This document shows positions 53,428 through 61,473 of a stretch of DNA of 64,000 nt, piece after piece. Where the stretch lies: contig CAZHEV010000008.1 of NCBI GenBank assembly GCA_964531335.1, positions 51,037 to 115,036 on the forward strand. Reading direction: 5' to 3'. Position 1 is the first letter of the stretch. The number at the start of each line of letters is the position of its first letter. The notes under the pieces are model-generated. The model was not told the DNA's origin. It saw nothing but the letters and a program-made list of their open reading frames with translations, and made no database searches. This stretch comes from CAZHEV01 sp964531335 [NCBI: uncultured bacterium]. Lineage in GTDB: Bacteria > Eisenbacteria > RBG-16-71-46 > CAZHEV01. The position numbers were made by a program, and so were the translations under genes.

Positions 53428-54837
53428 CTACCAGCGCCTTATGCCCGATTTCCTGAAGAAGTTCTTGTAGGCTTCCATCCGGGCGCACGATGCCAGGTCG
53501 GGGCCGTGGATATTGCCCCTATCGGCGAAAACGCTGGCCATGCAGCCGGAGCCGCAGTGCTCCAAGAGCTGACATGAAGAGCACTTCTTGACATCAACGG
53601 CTTTGAGCTTCCTTATCTCCGTCGCCTTCCCCTCAGCCTCAAGCCAGATATCCTCAATGAGCTTATCGCGCACGTTTCCCATGACGAACTTGCGGTGACT
53701 CAGCGAAGCGCATGGGGTCACCGCGCCGTCAGGCCTGATGTTCAAATGGTGAACCGCGGCGCTGCAACGATGCCGCTCATTTACGGGCTTCTGTGCCAGC
53801 TCGGCCCGCCCCGCATCGTCCGCGCGGGAGGAGACACCGTGGAAAACCGCTTCCTCGACCCCCAGGAAGCGCTCGTAAGCCCTCATATACTCCTTCTGGG
53901 ATAGCAGCAGGCTCTTGTTCTCCCGCGCCCTGCCCTGCATCAGCGAGCGGCTGACCGCGTAGGAGGCGTCGTACTTGCGGTAAAGCTCGAGCAGCGCTTT
54001 GAGTTCGCCGGTGTTCAGGCGGTTGAGAACGGTGTAGAGCCTTAGCCTGACGCCCCTTTCCGCCAGGAGCTCGATGCCCCTGATCGTCTTCTGGAAAGCC
54101 CCCCTGACCCCCCTGAAAAGGTCGTGGCTGTCCGAACGCATTCCATCAAGGCTCACCCCAGCCGTCTGGATGCCCGAGTCGGCTATCCTGTCGGCGATCG
54201 CGCCGTCTATCAGCGTCCCGTTCGTCATCAAGGTGATCCCGAGCCCCTGGGACGAAAACGCTTCCACTATCTCGAAGAAATCCTCCCGCGCCAGGGGCTC
54301 CCCGCCCGTGAGGCTGATCTCGTATGCCTGTAGCTTGCTCAACTGCCGGGCGATGTCCTGGAACTCCTCTACCGTCAGCTCCTTGAACCGCTGCGTGCCG
54401 AACTTGCCGTAGCAGTGCACGCACTTGAGGTTGCAATCGGCGGTCACCTCGATGCTGGCCGTGTGAAGAGGATAGTCCGTCTCGAGCACCGGCGGTATCT
54501 TAACGCTCTTCTCGGGACGGTCGCCGTCGAGGATGGAGATGATCTGCTCGGAGTGCAATGTATCCAGGACGTCGATCAGCGGGGCCCTCAGGTCGGCCTT
54601 GGGCTCGTGATATTTCCTGGCAAGGGAGTTCAGAATGGAGGCCACGGTGCGCCGGCCGTTGCAGTAGTCGAGCACCATGGAAAGGTGCTCGTTGATGTGG
54701 ACCTTCTTACCCGAGCGAGGAAAGTACACCACACCCAGAAAGCGGCCGTTTGAGCTCGCGCGGTTTAAGAGGACCCTGTCCGATAGGACCGGGCAAGCTT
54801 TGTCGTTTAGCGACTCACTCATCAAAAGAAAAGCCAT
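53428..54837 (-). CDS. Radical SAM/SPASM peptide maturase with PqqD-like N-terminal domain
   Basis: 469 residues. Residues 35-105 resemble a PqqD-type RiPP recognition element: GKKVHINEHLSMVLDYCNGR, then TVASILNSLARKYHEPKADL. The radical SAM core starts at 125 with ADCNLKCVHC (Cys135, 139, 142), then LTGGEPLARE (178 onward) and ITLMTNGTLIDG. The C-terminal SPASM domain has Cys358, 376, 419, 422, 428, 432 and 451 in the standard C-X12-G-X4-C, C-X2-C-X5-C-X3-C, C arrangement, giving two auxiliary iron-sulfur clusters. Relatives cross-link or modify ribosomally made peptides. No precursor peptide is evident beside it. It is cytosolic and heads the minus-strand run. Confidence 0.88.
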   Translation of the reverse strand: MAFLLMSESLNDKACPVLSDRVLLNRASSNGRFLGVVYFPRSGKKVHINEHLSMVLDYCNGRRTVASILNSLARKYHEPKADLRAPLIDVLDTLHSEQIISILDGDRPEKSVKIPPVLETDYPLHTASIEVTADCNLKCVHCYGKFGTQRFKELTVEEFQDIARQLSKLQAYEISLTGGEPLAREDFFEIVEAFSSQGLGITLMTNGTLIDGAIADRIADSGIQTAGVSLDGMRSDSHDLFRGVRGAFQKTIRGIELLAERGVRLRLYTVLNRLNTGELKALLELYRKYDASYAVSRSLMQGRARENKSLLLSQKEYMRAYERFLGVEEAVFHGVSSRADDAGRAELAQKPVNERHRCSAAVHHLNIRPDGAVTPCASLSHRKFVMGNVRDKLIEDIWLEAEGKATEIRKLKAVDVKKCSSCQLLEHCGSGCMASVFADRGNIHGPDLASCARMEAYKNFFRKSGIRRW

Positions 54838-55170
54838 CCACTCCCGGCAAACTTAGAGCACCCGCGGCTCGTGCGCGCTCGGGACCGTCCGCTCAAGGCC
54901 TGACTCCCCACTCAGGCAGCATCGCCGGGAACGGCTGTCCTATGTCCGCGGTCGCCGCGGCGCATAGCTCTAGTAAGCGGACATCACGGAGGGGTCACAC
55001 CAGACCCGGCCGTGTACCCCACAGCCGGTTAGTGTATATGCTACCCCCCCGTCGGGGCCACGGTCAAGGCAAAAGCCGGAGACCGCGTGGTTCCGCGGCC
55101 AGGTGTGCTAAGATGGCGTTGTGTTTGCATGACCTTTCGAGACACGCCGGTCTACATCACAGGAGCAGTC
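54838..55170. other. Divergent intergenic region with a long radical SAM leader
   Basis: About 330 bases between divergent genes. The minus-strand promoter at 55038-55067 implies a leader of roughly 200 bases before the radical SAM ATG. That leader holds only tiny frames (up to 17 codons on the minus strand, beginning ATGCGCCGC) that lack a good ribosome site. Nothing else is recognised. Confidence 0.45.
55038..55067 (-). promoter_or_regulatory. Promoter of the radical SAM gene
   Basis: Minus strand TTGACC (55062-55067), 18-base spacer rich in G, TAGCAT (55038-55043). Confidence 0.45.
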
Positions 55171-56016
55171 TTGAGTTCCAAGGACAAAGGTGACCCGCCC
55201 CAAGTTACGATCGGATACCAGAGCCTTCTGGCCGACGATGGCCCCCTGGGGGCCATCGCTTTCGCCGTCGAGCTGGGCCTCGGAGTCGTCGAGCTAAACG
55301 CCAATATGCCCTGGTATTTCCCGGAGAGTCTCGACAGGGACCTGCGAGCCAGGGTAAAGGACGAGTCGCTTCGGACCGGCGTCGCCCTGGCCGTACACGC
55401 CCCTGAGGAGATCTCCTTCGTCTCACCTCATCCCTCCCTGCTCCAGGCCGGAGCGGACAGGATGAAGCAGTTCATAGAGATGGCCTCCGATATCGGAGCC
55501 ACCGTCCTCACGTGCCACATGGGCGGAGGGCGTCTGGGCTGGTCCACCGGTGACAACAAGGTGCTGCGGCCGCATCAGGTATATCCGGATAGGATGAGAG
55601 AGTCGGTGTTGGCTGGTCTTCCCATGCTCGCAAGGATGGCCGATCAGGTAGGTGTGAAGCTGTCGGTGGAAAACGCCGGCTGTTTTGAGAAATCGTTCAT
55701 TCAGCCGATCGTGGCGGAGGTAATGTCCCTATCGCCGCTTCACCTGACCTGGGACGTGGGCCACTCGAATCTCAGAGCCGGACGGCTGGACGAGCACGAG
55801 CGGTTCATATTCGCAAGGCTCGACAGGCTGGCCTTAATACACGTCCACGACAACGACGGCTTCGTGGACACCCACAGCCCCCTGGGAACCGGGACCGTCG
55901 ATCTGCCCCGCGTGGTGGAAATATCCCGGAGATCCGGCGCGCCGATGTCCATTGAGATCCGCCCCCGCTCCCTGGTGCCCGCCTGCCTCGCCAGGCTGCG
56001 CGAGATTATCTCTTGA
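55171..56016 (+). CDS. Xylose-isomerase-like TIM-barrel (AP endonuclease 2 family) protein
   Basis: About 281 residues. The barrel strands read VTIGYQSL, VVELNANMPWYF, GVALAVHAPEEISF, ATVLTCHMGGGRLGWSTGDN, KLSVENAGCF, LTWDVGHSNLRAG, LIHVHDNDGFVDTHSPLGTG and MSIEIRP. His, Glu and Asp residues in these (LAVHAP, SVENAG, DVGHSN, HVHDND) are the three-metal or isomerase ligands of the family. It may be a sugar isomerase/epimerase or an endonuclease IV-like enzyme; the latter usually has a longer, more basic sequence. I favour TTG 55171 because AGGAG precedes it by five bases; a longer frame begins at ATG 55129. Confidence 0.75.
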   Translation: MSSKDKGDPPQVTIGYQSLLADDGPLGAIAFAVELGLGVVELNANMPWYFPESLDRDLRARVKDESLRTGVALAVHAPEEISFVSPHPSLLQAGADRMKQFIEMASDIGATVLTCHMGGGRLGWSTGDNKVLRPHQVYPDRMRESVLAGLPMLARMADQVGVKLSVENAGCFEKSFIQPIVAEVMSLSPLHLTWDVGHSNLRAGRLDEHERFIFARLDRLALIHVHDNDGFVDTHSPLGTGTVDLPRVVEISRRSGAPMSIEIRPRSLVPACLARLREIIS

Positions 56017-56341
56017 CAGCTATACTTACGTTTAGTAATTTGCCCCTGGGTGGCCGAGGGGGCGGCGACCTGGCTCTCCCGCAGAAGGCCACAGGGCGGG
56101 CTCCGTCGCGCCACCCCAGCGCTGTAGCAGGCGCCCGGCTCCGCAAGATCTCAAGGCGCTCGATATTTTATCCTTGATGAGAAGCGCCGGGGCCGGTATA
56201 AGCCATCCATGGGAACGGACTCGCCCGTGCCGGCCAATGTGGCGCCCGGGTCGAAAGAGTGCCGCGCGTCACCGGAACGGCGTGAGGCGAGCGCGCTCAA
56301 ATATGCCCGGAAAGCTTTCTCAGCATCGGAAGGGAGGATCG
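56017..56341. other. Intergenic region before lexA
   Basis: About 325 bases. TTGACAGCTATACTTACG lies just after the TIM-barrel gene (56014-56031) and could be part of a promoter. The lexA ribosome site GGAAGGGAGGATCG is at 56328-56341. I see no gene and no repeat that I can defend as a LexA box. Confidence 0.4.
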
Positions 56342-56977
56342 ATGCCCCGCTCCATGGAATTGACCGATAGACAGAGACAGATATACGACTTCCTCGTCAG
56401 CCATCTGGAGGGACGCGGATTCCCGCCGACCGTGAGGGAGATCTGTTCTGCGTTCGGGATCAAGTCCACCAAGGGCGTGACGGACCATCTCACCGCTCTT
56501 CAGAAGAAAGGGTACATAAGAAAGCACCCCGAGGCATCGAGAGGGATAGAGATCCTGAAAAGAAAGCCTGCAAACGGCGACGCGGTTGAGATCCCCGTCC
56601 TCGGACGGATCGCCGCCGGCGAGCCTTCCCTGGCAATAGAGAACCCGGAAGGCCATCTCACCGTGGACCGCTCGCTCGTCCCCTCCGGCAAATGCTTCGC
56701 GCTCAGGGTAAACGGCGACAGCATGATCGGGGCGCATATCCTCGACGGCGACTACGTAGTGGTGAGAGTCCAGGGCCAGGCGGACAACGGGCAGATCGTC
56801 GCCGTTCAGGTAAACGAAGATGAAGCAACCGTCAAGAGGCTGCACAGGACCGAGGACGAGATAGTGCTCAGGCCCGAGAACCCGGCGCTCGAGCCGATGG
56901 TATACAGAGGATCCGAACGCGAAGGAGTGAGAGTAATAGGCCTGGTCACGGCGGTGATCAGACGCTTCGCGAATTGA
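56342..56977 (+). CDS. lexA: LexA repressor
   Basis: 211 residues. Winged-helix DNA-binding domain at 1-70 (ELTDRQRQIYDFLVSHLEGR; PPTVREICSAFGIKSTKGVT; HLTALQKKGYIRKHP). The S24 autoprotease domain starts near 85. The cleavage site is Ala92-Gly93 in RIAAGEP; the dyad is Ser127 (VNGDSMIG) and Lys165 (EATVKRL). It represses SOS genes and self-cleaves with RecA filaments. ATG 56342 with AAGGGAGGATCG upstream. The helix-3 sequence is not that of E. coli LexA, so its operator may differ. Confidence 0.93.
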   Translation: MPRSMELTDRQRQIYDFLVSHLEGRGFPPTVREICSAFGIKSTKGVTDHLTALQKKGYIRKHPEASRGIEILKRKPANGDAVEIPVLGRIAAGEPSLAIENPEGHLTVDRSLVPSGKCFALRVNGDSMIGAHILDGDYVVVRVQGQADNGQIVAVQVNEDEATVKRLHRTEDEIVLRPENPALEPMVYRGSEREGVRVIGLVTAVIRRFAN

Positions 56978-57155
56978 CGTGAGGCTTGCACCTTCTGCAT
57001 GCCGCCTCCCCACGTTCGGAGCGGCCCGGGGGGCGGTCACACTTCCATGGTACGCAGTGTGATTGTCCTTGAGCAGCGGCCCAAGTGCAGGCCCTTCCCC
57101 CATCCCCCCACGTCCCGTCCCGCGTCGGCGCCGGATCTTTGAGAGGGGGCCGAGA

Positions 57156-57185
57156 TTGACAGGCCCGCCGCGGAAGTAGTAGTAT
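57156..57185 (+). promoter_or_regulatory. Promoter of tRNA-Glu
   Basis: TTGACA (57156-57161), 18-base spacer, TAGTAT (57180-57185), about 38 bases before the tRNA 5' end. Confidence 0.7.
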
Positions 57186-57222
57186 CTTCGATTACAGCTA
57201 TATTACATCTGCCAAATTGGAC

Positions 57223-57299
57223 GTCCCCATCGTCTAGGCGGCCTAGGACACCGGCCTTTCACGCCGGCAACACGGGTTCGAATCCCGTTGGGGACGCCA
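57223..57299 (+). tRNA. tRNA-Glu (anticodon UUC)
   Basis: The acceptor stem GTCCCCA (57223-57229) pairs with TGGGGAC (57289-57295). The anticodon arm CCGGC-CTTTCAC-GCCGG has anticodon TTC at 57258-57260. The T-arm is CGGG-TTCGAAT-CCCG. The 3' CCA (57297-57299) is encoded. A D-arm with TCTAGGCGGCCTAGGA is present. AT-rich accessory sequence begins immediately after it. Confidence 0.95.
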
Positions 57300-57525
57300 C
57301 TTTTATTAGGATAAATATGGAAGAGGAATGAGTAATGGGGAGATCTGCTATTTCCTGACAAGAAAGGCGTATAAAAAGGACTTCACTTCTTATTGGATTG
57401 AAGTCATAATTATACAGAACTTCAGTAATGCAATCGCCGTAATTAATTGCGCCACAATCACTAATAGAGATAAATGGATAAAGTTATTGTCTTGGTCATC
57501 GCCCCGGGCCCGGAGGAAGGAGGTT
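57300..57525. other. AT-rich segment directly after tRNA-Glu
   Basis: About 225 bases, visibly richer in A and T than the rest of the window (ATAAATATGGAAGAGG; GTCATAATTATACAGAAC). No gene is supported. It contains the likely promoter area of the AbiEi-like gene. The composition change exactly at the tRNA end suggests acquired DNA. Confidence 0.5.
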
Positions 57526-57951
57526 GTGTCCGTAAGAAAGAGCGCTCAGGCCGCGATTCGAGCGATACGAGCAGAGGGTGGGATCGTGCGAACCAAGGAT
57601 GCCCTAGATCTAGGTATCGCGCCTCGTACTCTCTACTGGATGCGAGACAATGGAATCCTCGAAACAGTCTCTCGCGGTCTCTATCGTCTTGCCGACCAAT
57701 CACCCCTGTCGAACCAAGATCTAACTACGGTGGCTGCCAGGATACCGAACGGTGTCGTGTGCCTCATCTCGGCTCTGGCCTACCACAACATGACTGCCGA
57801 GATCCCCTGGACCGTTGATGTCGCCCTGCCGAGGGGTGCAAAGGTTCCTCGGCTAAGGCATCCACCCGTCAGATTCATCTGGCGTTCAGGGGCGGCATTC
57901 CAGCAAGGGGTCCACCTCTCGGTTCAGCCTCGAGAGCAGGTGCTATCATGA
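57526..57951 (+). pseudogene. AbiEi-like antitoxin, C-terminally truncated
   Basis: 141 codons from GTG 57526 (GGAGG nine bases upstream). KSAQAAIRAIRAEGGIVRTK, then DALDLGIAPRTLYWMRDNGI and LETVSRGLYRLAD, is the winged-helix start of type IV AbiEi antitoxins/transcriptional regulators. LISALAYHNMTAEIPWTVDV, then ALPRGAKVPRL and VRFIWRSGAAFQQGV, continues the effector part. After GV the sequence no longer follows the family (which goes on with a V..YSP.KT..D.FK stretch of about 60 more residues) and stops at VLS. The cognate AbiEii nucleotidyltransferase is not found downstream. A decayed module. Confidence 0.65.
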
Positions 57952-58421
57952 TTCCGGTTTGGGTAGTCGATGTAGCACATTGGATACTAACAAATATTGG
58001 ATTCCCCGGCACGCCGCCGCCACCCTTCCATCCCTAGAGGTGTGGTGGGAGATTTAAAGGGAGGGTTGTGCCTGAGAAAGTCGGGAGCGACCCCCATATG
58101 ATTATGCCGTCTCCTTGTGCCGTTGTCGAGAACGTGCCGATCGAGGTGCAGATAATAGACGCTATAAGCGATGAATTGCCATTGCTGATCAAGCTTGACA
58201 TGAGGGCCGCTTTACGGCAGGTATTTATGTGGGATTTGGGGCTAAAGTCTGTATCCGAGACATTTGTTCTCTGACGGTCTGCGACCAACGGGCTTCCTGT
58301 CTAAGACCAGTGATGAGGCAAGTCCGATGTGTTGCAATTGGAAGGAGGTGTTGCCCGCCACGTAAGATCTAGCCTTGTATTATACCGCATCAGTATTGCA
58401 CCCATTGCAGAGGAGAGAGAC
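57952..58421. other. Sparse accessory region, one unrecognised small frame
   Basis: About 470 bases with no recognised gene. A 68-codon frame at 58068-58274 (+), starting GTG after GGGAGGGTT, gives CAVVENVPIEVQIIDAISDE and a Leu/Val-rich tail; it resembles nothing I know and may be chance or a remnant. The segment from 58350 leads into the protease gene's ribosome site (GAGGAGAGAGAC). Confidence 0.35.
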
Positions 58422-60299
58422 ATGAAGAAATGCCCGTCCCTTCCGCGTGCCGCTTTTCTCACACTTGCCTGTATCGCGCTCGCAGCCTCCATCGGCTTAT
58501 GGGGAGGATGCAGTGAGGAGACAGGCATTACAAATGTCGCCCAACAAGCAAATGACCAACAAGTTGTGCTAGACAAGGCGGCCCCTGGGGTTAAGGCTGT
58601 CATGGCGACTCAGGACCGTTCCACCAATGCGTTAATGGGCCATCCCGAGGTTGTCGGTACCGGCACCGGGCTTGGTGATAACGGCGAGTTGGCGGTTGTG
58701 GTTTATACAATGAGTCCTGTGCCCCAAAAGGGCGCGTTCACGTCGGCGACCCTGGAAAATGTGCCGGCGCTCGATGCCATTCCCCAGACAATTGACGGCT
58801 TGCCCGTCAAGGTCAAAGTGACCGGCAAGTTCGTAATCCATGCCGATCCTACCGCTCGGTTCGCCCGTCCCGTTCCAATAGGCGTATCCACAGGTCATCC
58901 GGACATCACCGCCGGAACGATCGGCTGCCGTGTAAGGGACGGCCAGGAGAATGTCTACGCGCTGAGCAATAACCACATCTACGCCAATTCAAACGACGCA
59001 TCCATCGGCGACAACGCCCTACAGCCCGGCCCGAGCGACGGCGGCCAGGACCCGGAAGATGCTATCGGCACTCTTTACGACTACGAGCCGATCAAGTTCG
59101 ACGGCAGCAATAACTATATGGACGCGGCCATCGCCGTGACGTCCACCGGAAACGTCGGCACCTCGACTCCCTCAGGAGACGGGTACGGCACGCCGAACTC
59201 CACGATTGTGGATGCTTACCTCGGTCAGCCGGTGCAGAAGTACGGTCGGACAACTGGATGGACGCAGGGTGAAGTAGCCGAACTCAACGTGACCGTGACG
59301 GTCTGCTACGAAGGCTTTATCTGGTGCACGAAATCGGCTACATTCGCGGATCAGATTTCCATCACACCCGGTGAATTCAGTGGCGGTGGCGACTCGGGAT
59401 CCCTTATTGTAACTGACGACAGCAACAAGAACCCGGTCGGTCTGTTGTTCGCCGGCAGCTCAGATCGCACCATCGCCAACCCTATCGGTTATGTGCTGAA
59501 CCGGTTCAACGTGACCATCGATGACGGCAGCGGGGGTACCACCAACAACCCGCCGACCTCCGACTTCACCTATACGACCACGGATCTCACTGTGGACTTC
59601 ACCGATCAGAGCACCGATTCGGACGGAAGCGTGGTCGGTTGGAGCTGGGACTTCGGTGACGGAGCCACTTCGACGTCACAGAATCCGTCTCACACGTACG
59701 GCGCCGACGGCACCTACACAGTGTCTTTGACCGTGACGGACGATGACGGAGCGACCGGCACCTCATCGCAGGACGTCACTGTTTCGGGCGGCGGTACCAC
59801 CAACAACCCGCCGAGCTCCGACTTCACCTATACGACCACGGATCTCACTGTGGACTTCACCGATCAGAGCACCGATTCGGACGGAAGCGTGGTCGGTTGG
59901 AGCTGGGACTTCGGTGACGGAGCCACTTCGACGTCACAGAATCCGTCTCACACGTACGGCGCCGACGGCACCTACACAGTGTCTTTGACCGTGACGGACG
60001 ATGACGGAGCGACCGGCACCTCATCGCAGGATGTCACGGTCTCGAGCGGCAGCACCGGCGATATCACGCTGACCGCAACCGGATACAAGGTACGCGGGCG
60101 CAAGCACGCCGACCTCGAATGGAGCGGCGCGACGGGAACGCAGGTCGAGATATACCGCGACGGCGCCCTGATCGCCACTACCGATAACGACGGCTTCTAC
60201 ACCGATTCGACGAACCAGGTTGGCGGTGGGTCGTTTACCTATCAGGTATGCGAAATAGGCGGTTCGCCTTGCTCCAACGAGGCGACGGTAAGCTACTAG
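58422..60299 (+). CDS. Lipoprotein trypsin-like serine protease with two PKD domains and a C-terminal Fn3-like domain
   Basis: 625 residues. Lipobox GLWGGC (Cys30). Residues 55-145 are an N-terminal domain (GHPEVVGTGTGLGDNGELAV, then IDGLPVKVKVTGKFVIH) that may act as a pro-region. The protease fold follows with His185 (YALSNNHIYANS), Asp234 (NNYMDAAIA) and Ser325 (SGGGDSGSLIV), a complete triad. Residues 372-455 and 458-541 are two PKD domains (DFGDGATSTSQNPSHTYGAD), 98% or so identical at DNA level. Residues 545-625 resemble Fn3 (ITLTATGYKVRGRKHADLEW). It is anchored in the envelope and probably surface-exposed. ATG 58422 follows GAGGAGAGAGAC. A strong terminator follows. Confidence 0.85.
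   Translation: MKKCPSLPRAAFLTLACIALAASIGLWGGCSEETGITNVAQQANDQQVVLDKAAPGVKAVMATQDRSTNALMGHPEVVGTGTGLGDNGELAVVVYTMSPVPQKGAFTSATLENVPALDAIPQTIDGLPVKVKVTGKFVIHADPTARFARPVPIGVSTGHPDITAGTIGCRVRDGQENVYALSNNHIYANSNDASIGDNALQPGPSDGGQDPEDAIGTLYDYEPIKFDGSNNYMDAAIAVTSTGNVGTSTPSGDGYGTPNSTIVDAYLGQPVQKYGRTTGWTQGEVAELNVTVTVCYEGFIWCTKSATFADQISITPGEFSGGGDSGSLIVTDDSNKNPVGLLFAGSSDRTIANPIGYVLNRFNVTIDDGSGGTTNNPPTSDFTYTTTDLTVDFTDQSTDSDGSVVGWSWDFGDGATSTSQNPSHTYGADGTYTVSLTVTDDDGATGTSSQDVTVSGGGTTNNPPSSDFTYTTTDLTVDFTDQSTDSDGSVVGWSWDFGDGATSTSQNPSHTYGADGTYTVSLTVTDDDGATGTSSQDVTVSSGSTGDITLTATGYKVRGRKHADLEWSGATGTQVEIYRDGALIATTDNDGFYTDSTNQVGGGSFTYQVCEIGGSPCSNEATVSY
59535..60045 (+). repeat. Two tandem ~258-base direct repeats (PKD units)
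   Basis: Repeat 1 is 59535-59792 and repeat 2 starts at 59793; both begin GGTACCACCAACAACCCGCC. I count about five differences, clustered at the ends; some 200 central bases are identical. In frame, 86 codons each. Confidence 0.9.
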
Positions 60300-60339
60300 C
60301 CGTGTGCCTTTTGGATGACTGATCCGTAGGTTCTTTCTG

Positions 60340-60374
60340 GAGACGGGCCCCACCGCTTGGGGCCCGTCTCTTTT
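60340..60374 (+). terminator. Rho-independent terminator after the protease gene
   Basis: A perfect 13-base stem GAGACGGGCCCCA / TGGGGCCCGTCTC, five-base loop, then TTTT. It separates the protease gene from the small lipoprotein. Confidence 0.9.
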
Positions 60375-60458
60375 CAGCGAACCTCCGAGAGGTAATGTCC
60401 AACGCAACGGGGGGAGTCGAGGCGTTGGGTCCGTCTCGGTTGGAGGGCAAATTCCACG

Positions 60459-60803
60459 ATGTGGTGTAAGTACTTACCATCTGTCTTCTCTCGAGTTACA
60501 GTTGTATTGCTGTTAGCCTTCGCCCCGTTGGCCTGTAGCGGCGGCCGCCAGTCCGACGGAGATGGGAAGAAAGATATGCCAGAAAGCGACAAAACCATCG
60601 AGCAGGTGCTCAGTGAGCACACCGATGAGTGGATGTCCATCCCAGGCGTAACTGGGACGGGTCTTGGGAAATGTGGTGAGGAGCTTTGCATTCGCGTGTT
60701 TGTAACACGGGAACTGGATGGAGTTCGGGAAAAGATACCGCAGCGGATTGACGGGTACATCGTTGAAGTAGTCCTGACAGGGAGCTTTCATGCACGCGAC
60801 TGA
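60459..60803 (+). CDS. Small lipoprotein homologous to the N-terminal domain of the upstream protease
   Basis: 114 residues with a lipobox (LAFAPLACSGG, Cys26). The mature part DEWMSIPGVTGTGLGKCGEE, then LCIRVFVTRELDG and IPQRIDGYIVEVVLTGSFHA, matches residues 70-145 of the protease at 58422-60299 (GHPEVVGTGTGLGDNGELAV; IPQTIDGLPVKVKVTGKF) in the same order: G(V)xGTGxG, a strand, IPxxIDGxxVxVxxTG. It also has a Cys pair (KCGEELC) that may form a disulfide. An intramolecular chaperone or inhibitor made separately is a reasonable guess. ATG 60459 has GGAGGG about 13 bases upstream. Confidence 0.7.
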   Translation: MWCKYLPSVFSRVTVVLLLAFAPLACSGGRQSDGDGKKDMPESDKTIEQVLSEHTDEWMSIPGVTGTGLGKCGEELCIRVFVTRELDGVREKIPQRIDGYIVEVVLTGSFHARD

Positions 60804-61473
60804 TTTGAAGGTAACTGAGTTTTCAGTAGGGTAATTACAGTCAAGCACGGCGAAATGAATCTGCGCAGGCCGTATACGGAATACGTGAAATGCGCGAAAT
60901 GGCCGCCGCGTTTGGGTAGATATGCAGCTGACAATCGCCCGTCCCTCCCGAAAATTCCATCCGGGTTCGAACTGACGTGGTCCCCGGAATTCGGACAGTA
61001 TGTTAAGGTGGACTCTAAGGATTCTCATGCCCTCATGGTGCGGGTTGGGTTTGGACATCCACCATGCTACGATTCCATCTGGGTTATCATCACCGACATA
61101 GTCTTTGTGAGGCAACACTCTTCCGTGCGCAAAAAGGCCTTCTTCCATGTTGAGGTCCACCCCTTAAGCGAATCAACAGCTTGCAGCCATTCCCCCAACC
61201 GGTTCGAACTCGCCATCAAATGAGACGCCAGAGTCACCCCTTTGAATATCCGCTATCCCCGGCAACTTCAGAAATGGTATATTCATGGGGCATCGTCCCG
61301 GACGCCGAGACGGACATTGGCATCGTGGAGACCGCCGCTTGCGGCCTGACGGCGATATCGCGCACAATGTGTCAGGCCGTGCCAGCTAATTCTGCCCCAA
61401 CAAGTTCCGGTTTTACAGGGACGAATCCGCCGGTCTTTGGATTCGTCTTACGCCAACCCAGGAGGAAGACAAA
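60804..61473. other. Intergenic region without a supportable gene
   Basis: About 670 bases of moderate GC. A plus-strand frame at 60855-61223 (122 codons, starting MNLRRPYTEYVKCAKW) and an opposing minus-strand frame both lack ribosome sites and recognised motifs. The first could be a diverged hypothetical gene: it has IPSGFELTWSPEFGQYVKVD and WVIITDIVFV, with no family that I know. The end (61461-61473) carries the M24 gene's site AGGAGGAAGAC. Confidence 0.35.

Noticed and set aside
59535-60045. CRISPR-like array
   Set aside because: The repeats are two 258-base in-frame PKD-coding units, not short repeats with unique spacers; no cas gene is present.
60962-60971. CGGGTTCGAA, identical to the tRNA-Glu T-arm, as an island attachment repeat
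   Set aside because: Only ten bases match and the flanks do not follow the tRNA 3' end; a chance match to a common T-loop string is likely.
60513-61160. A 215-codon minus-strand frame over the small lipoprotein and downstream gap
   Set aside because: It overlaps a better supported lipoprotein gene on the other strand and shows no ribosome site or family motif.
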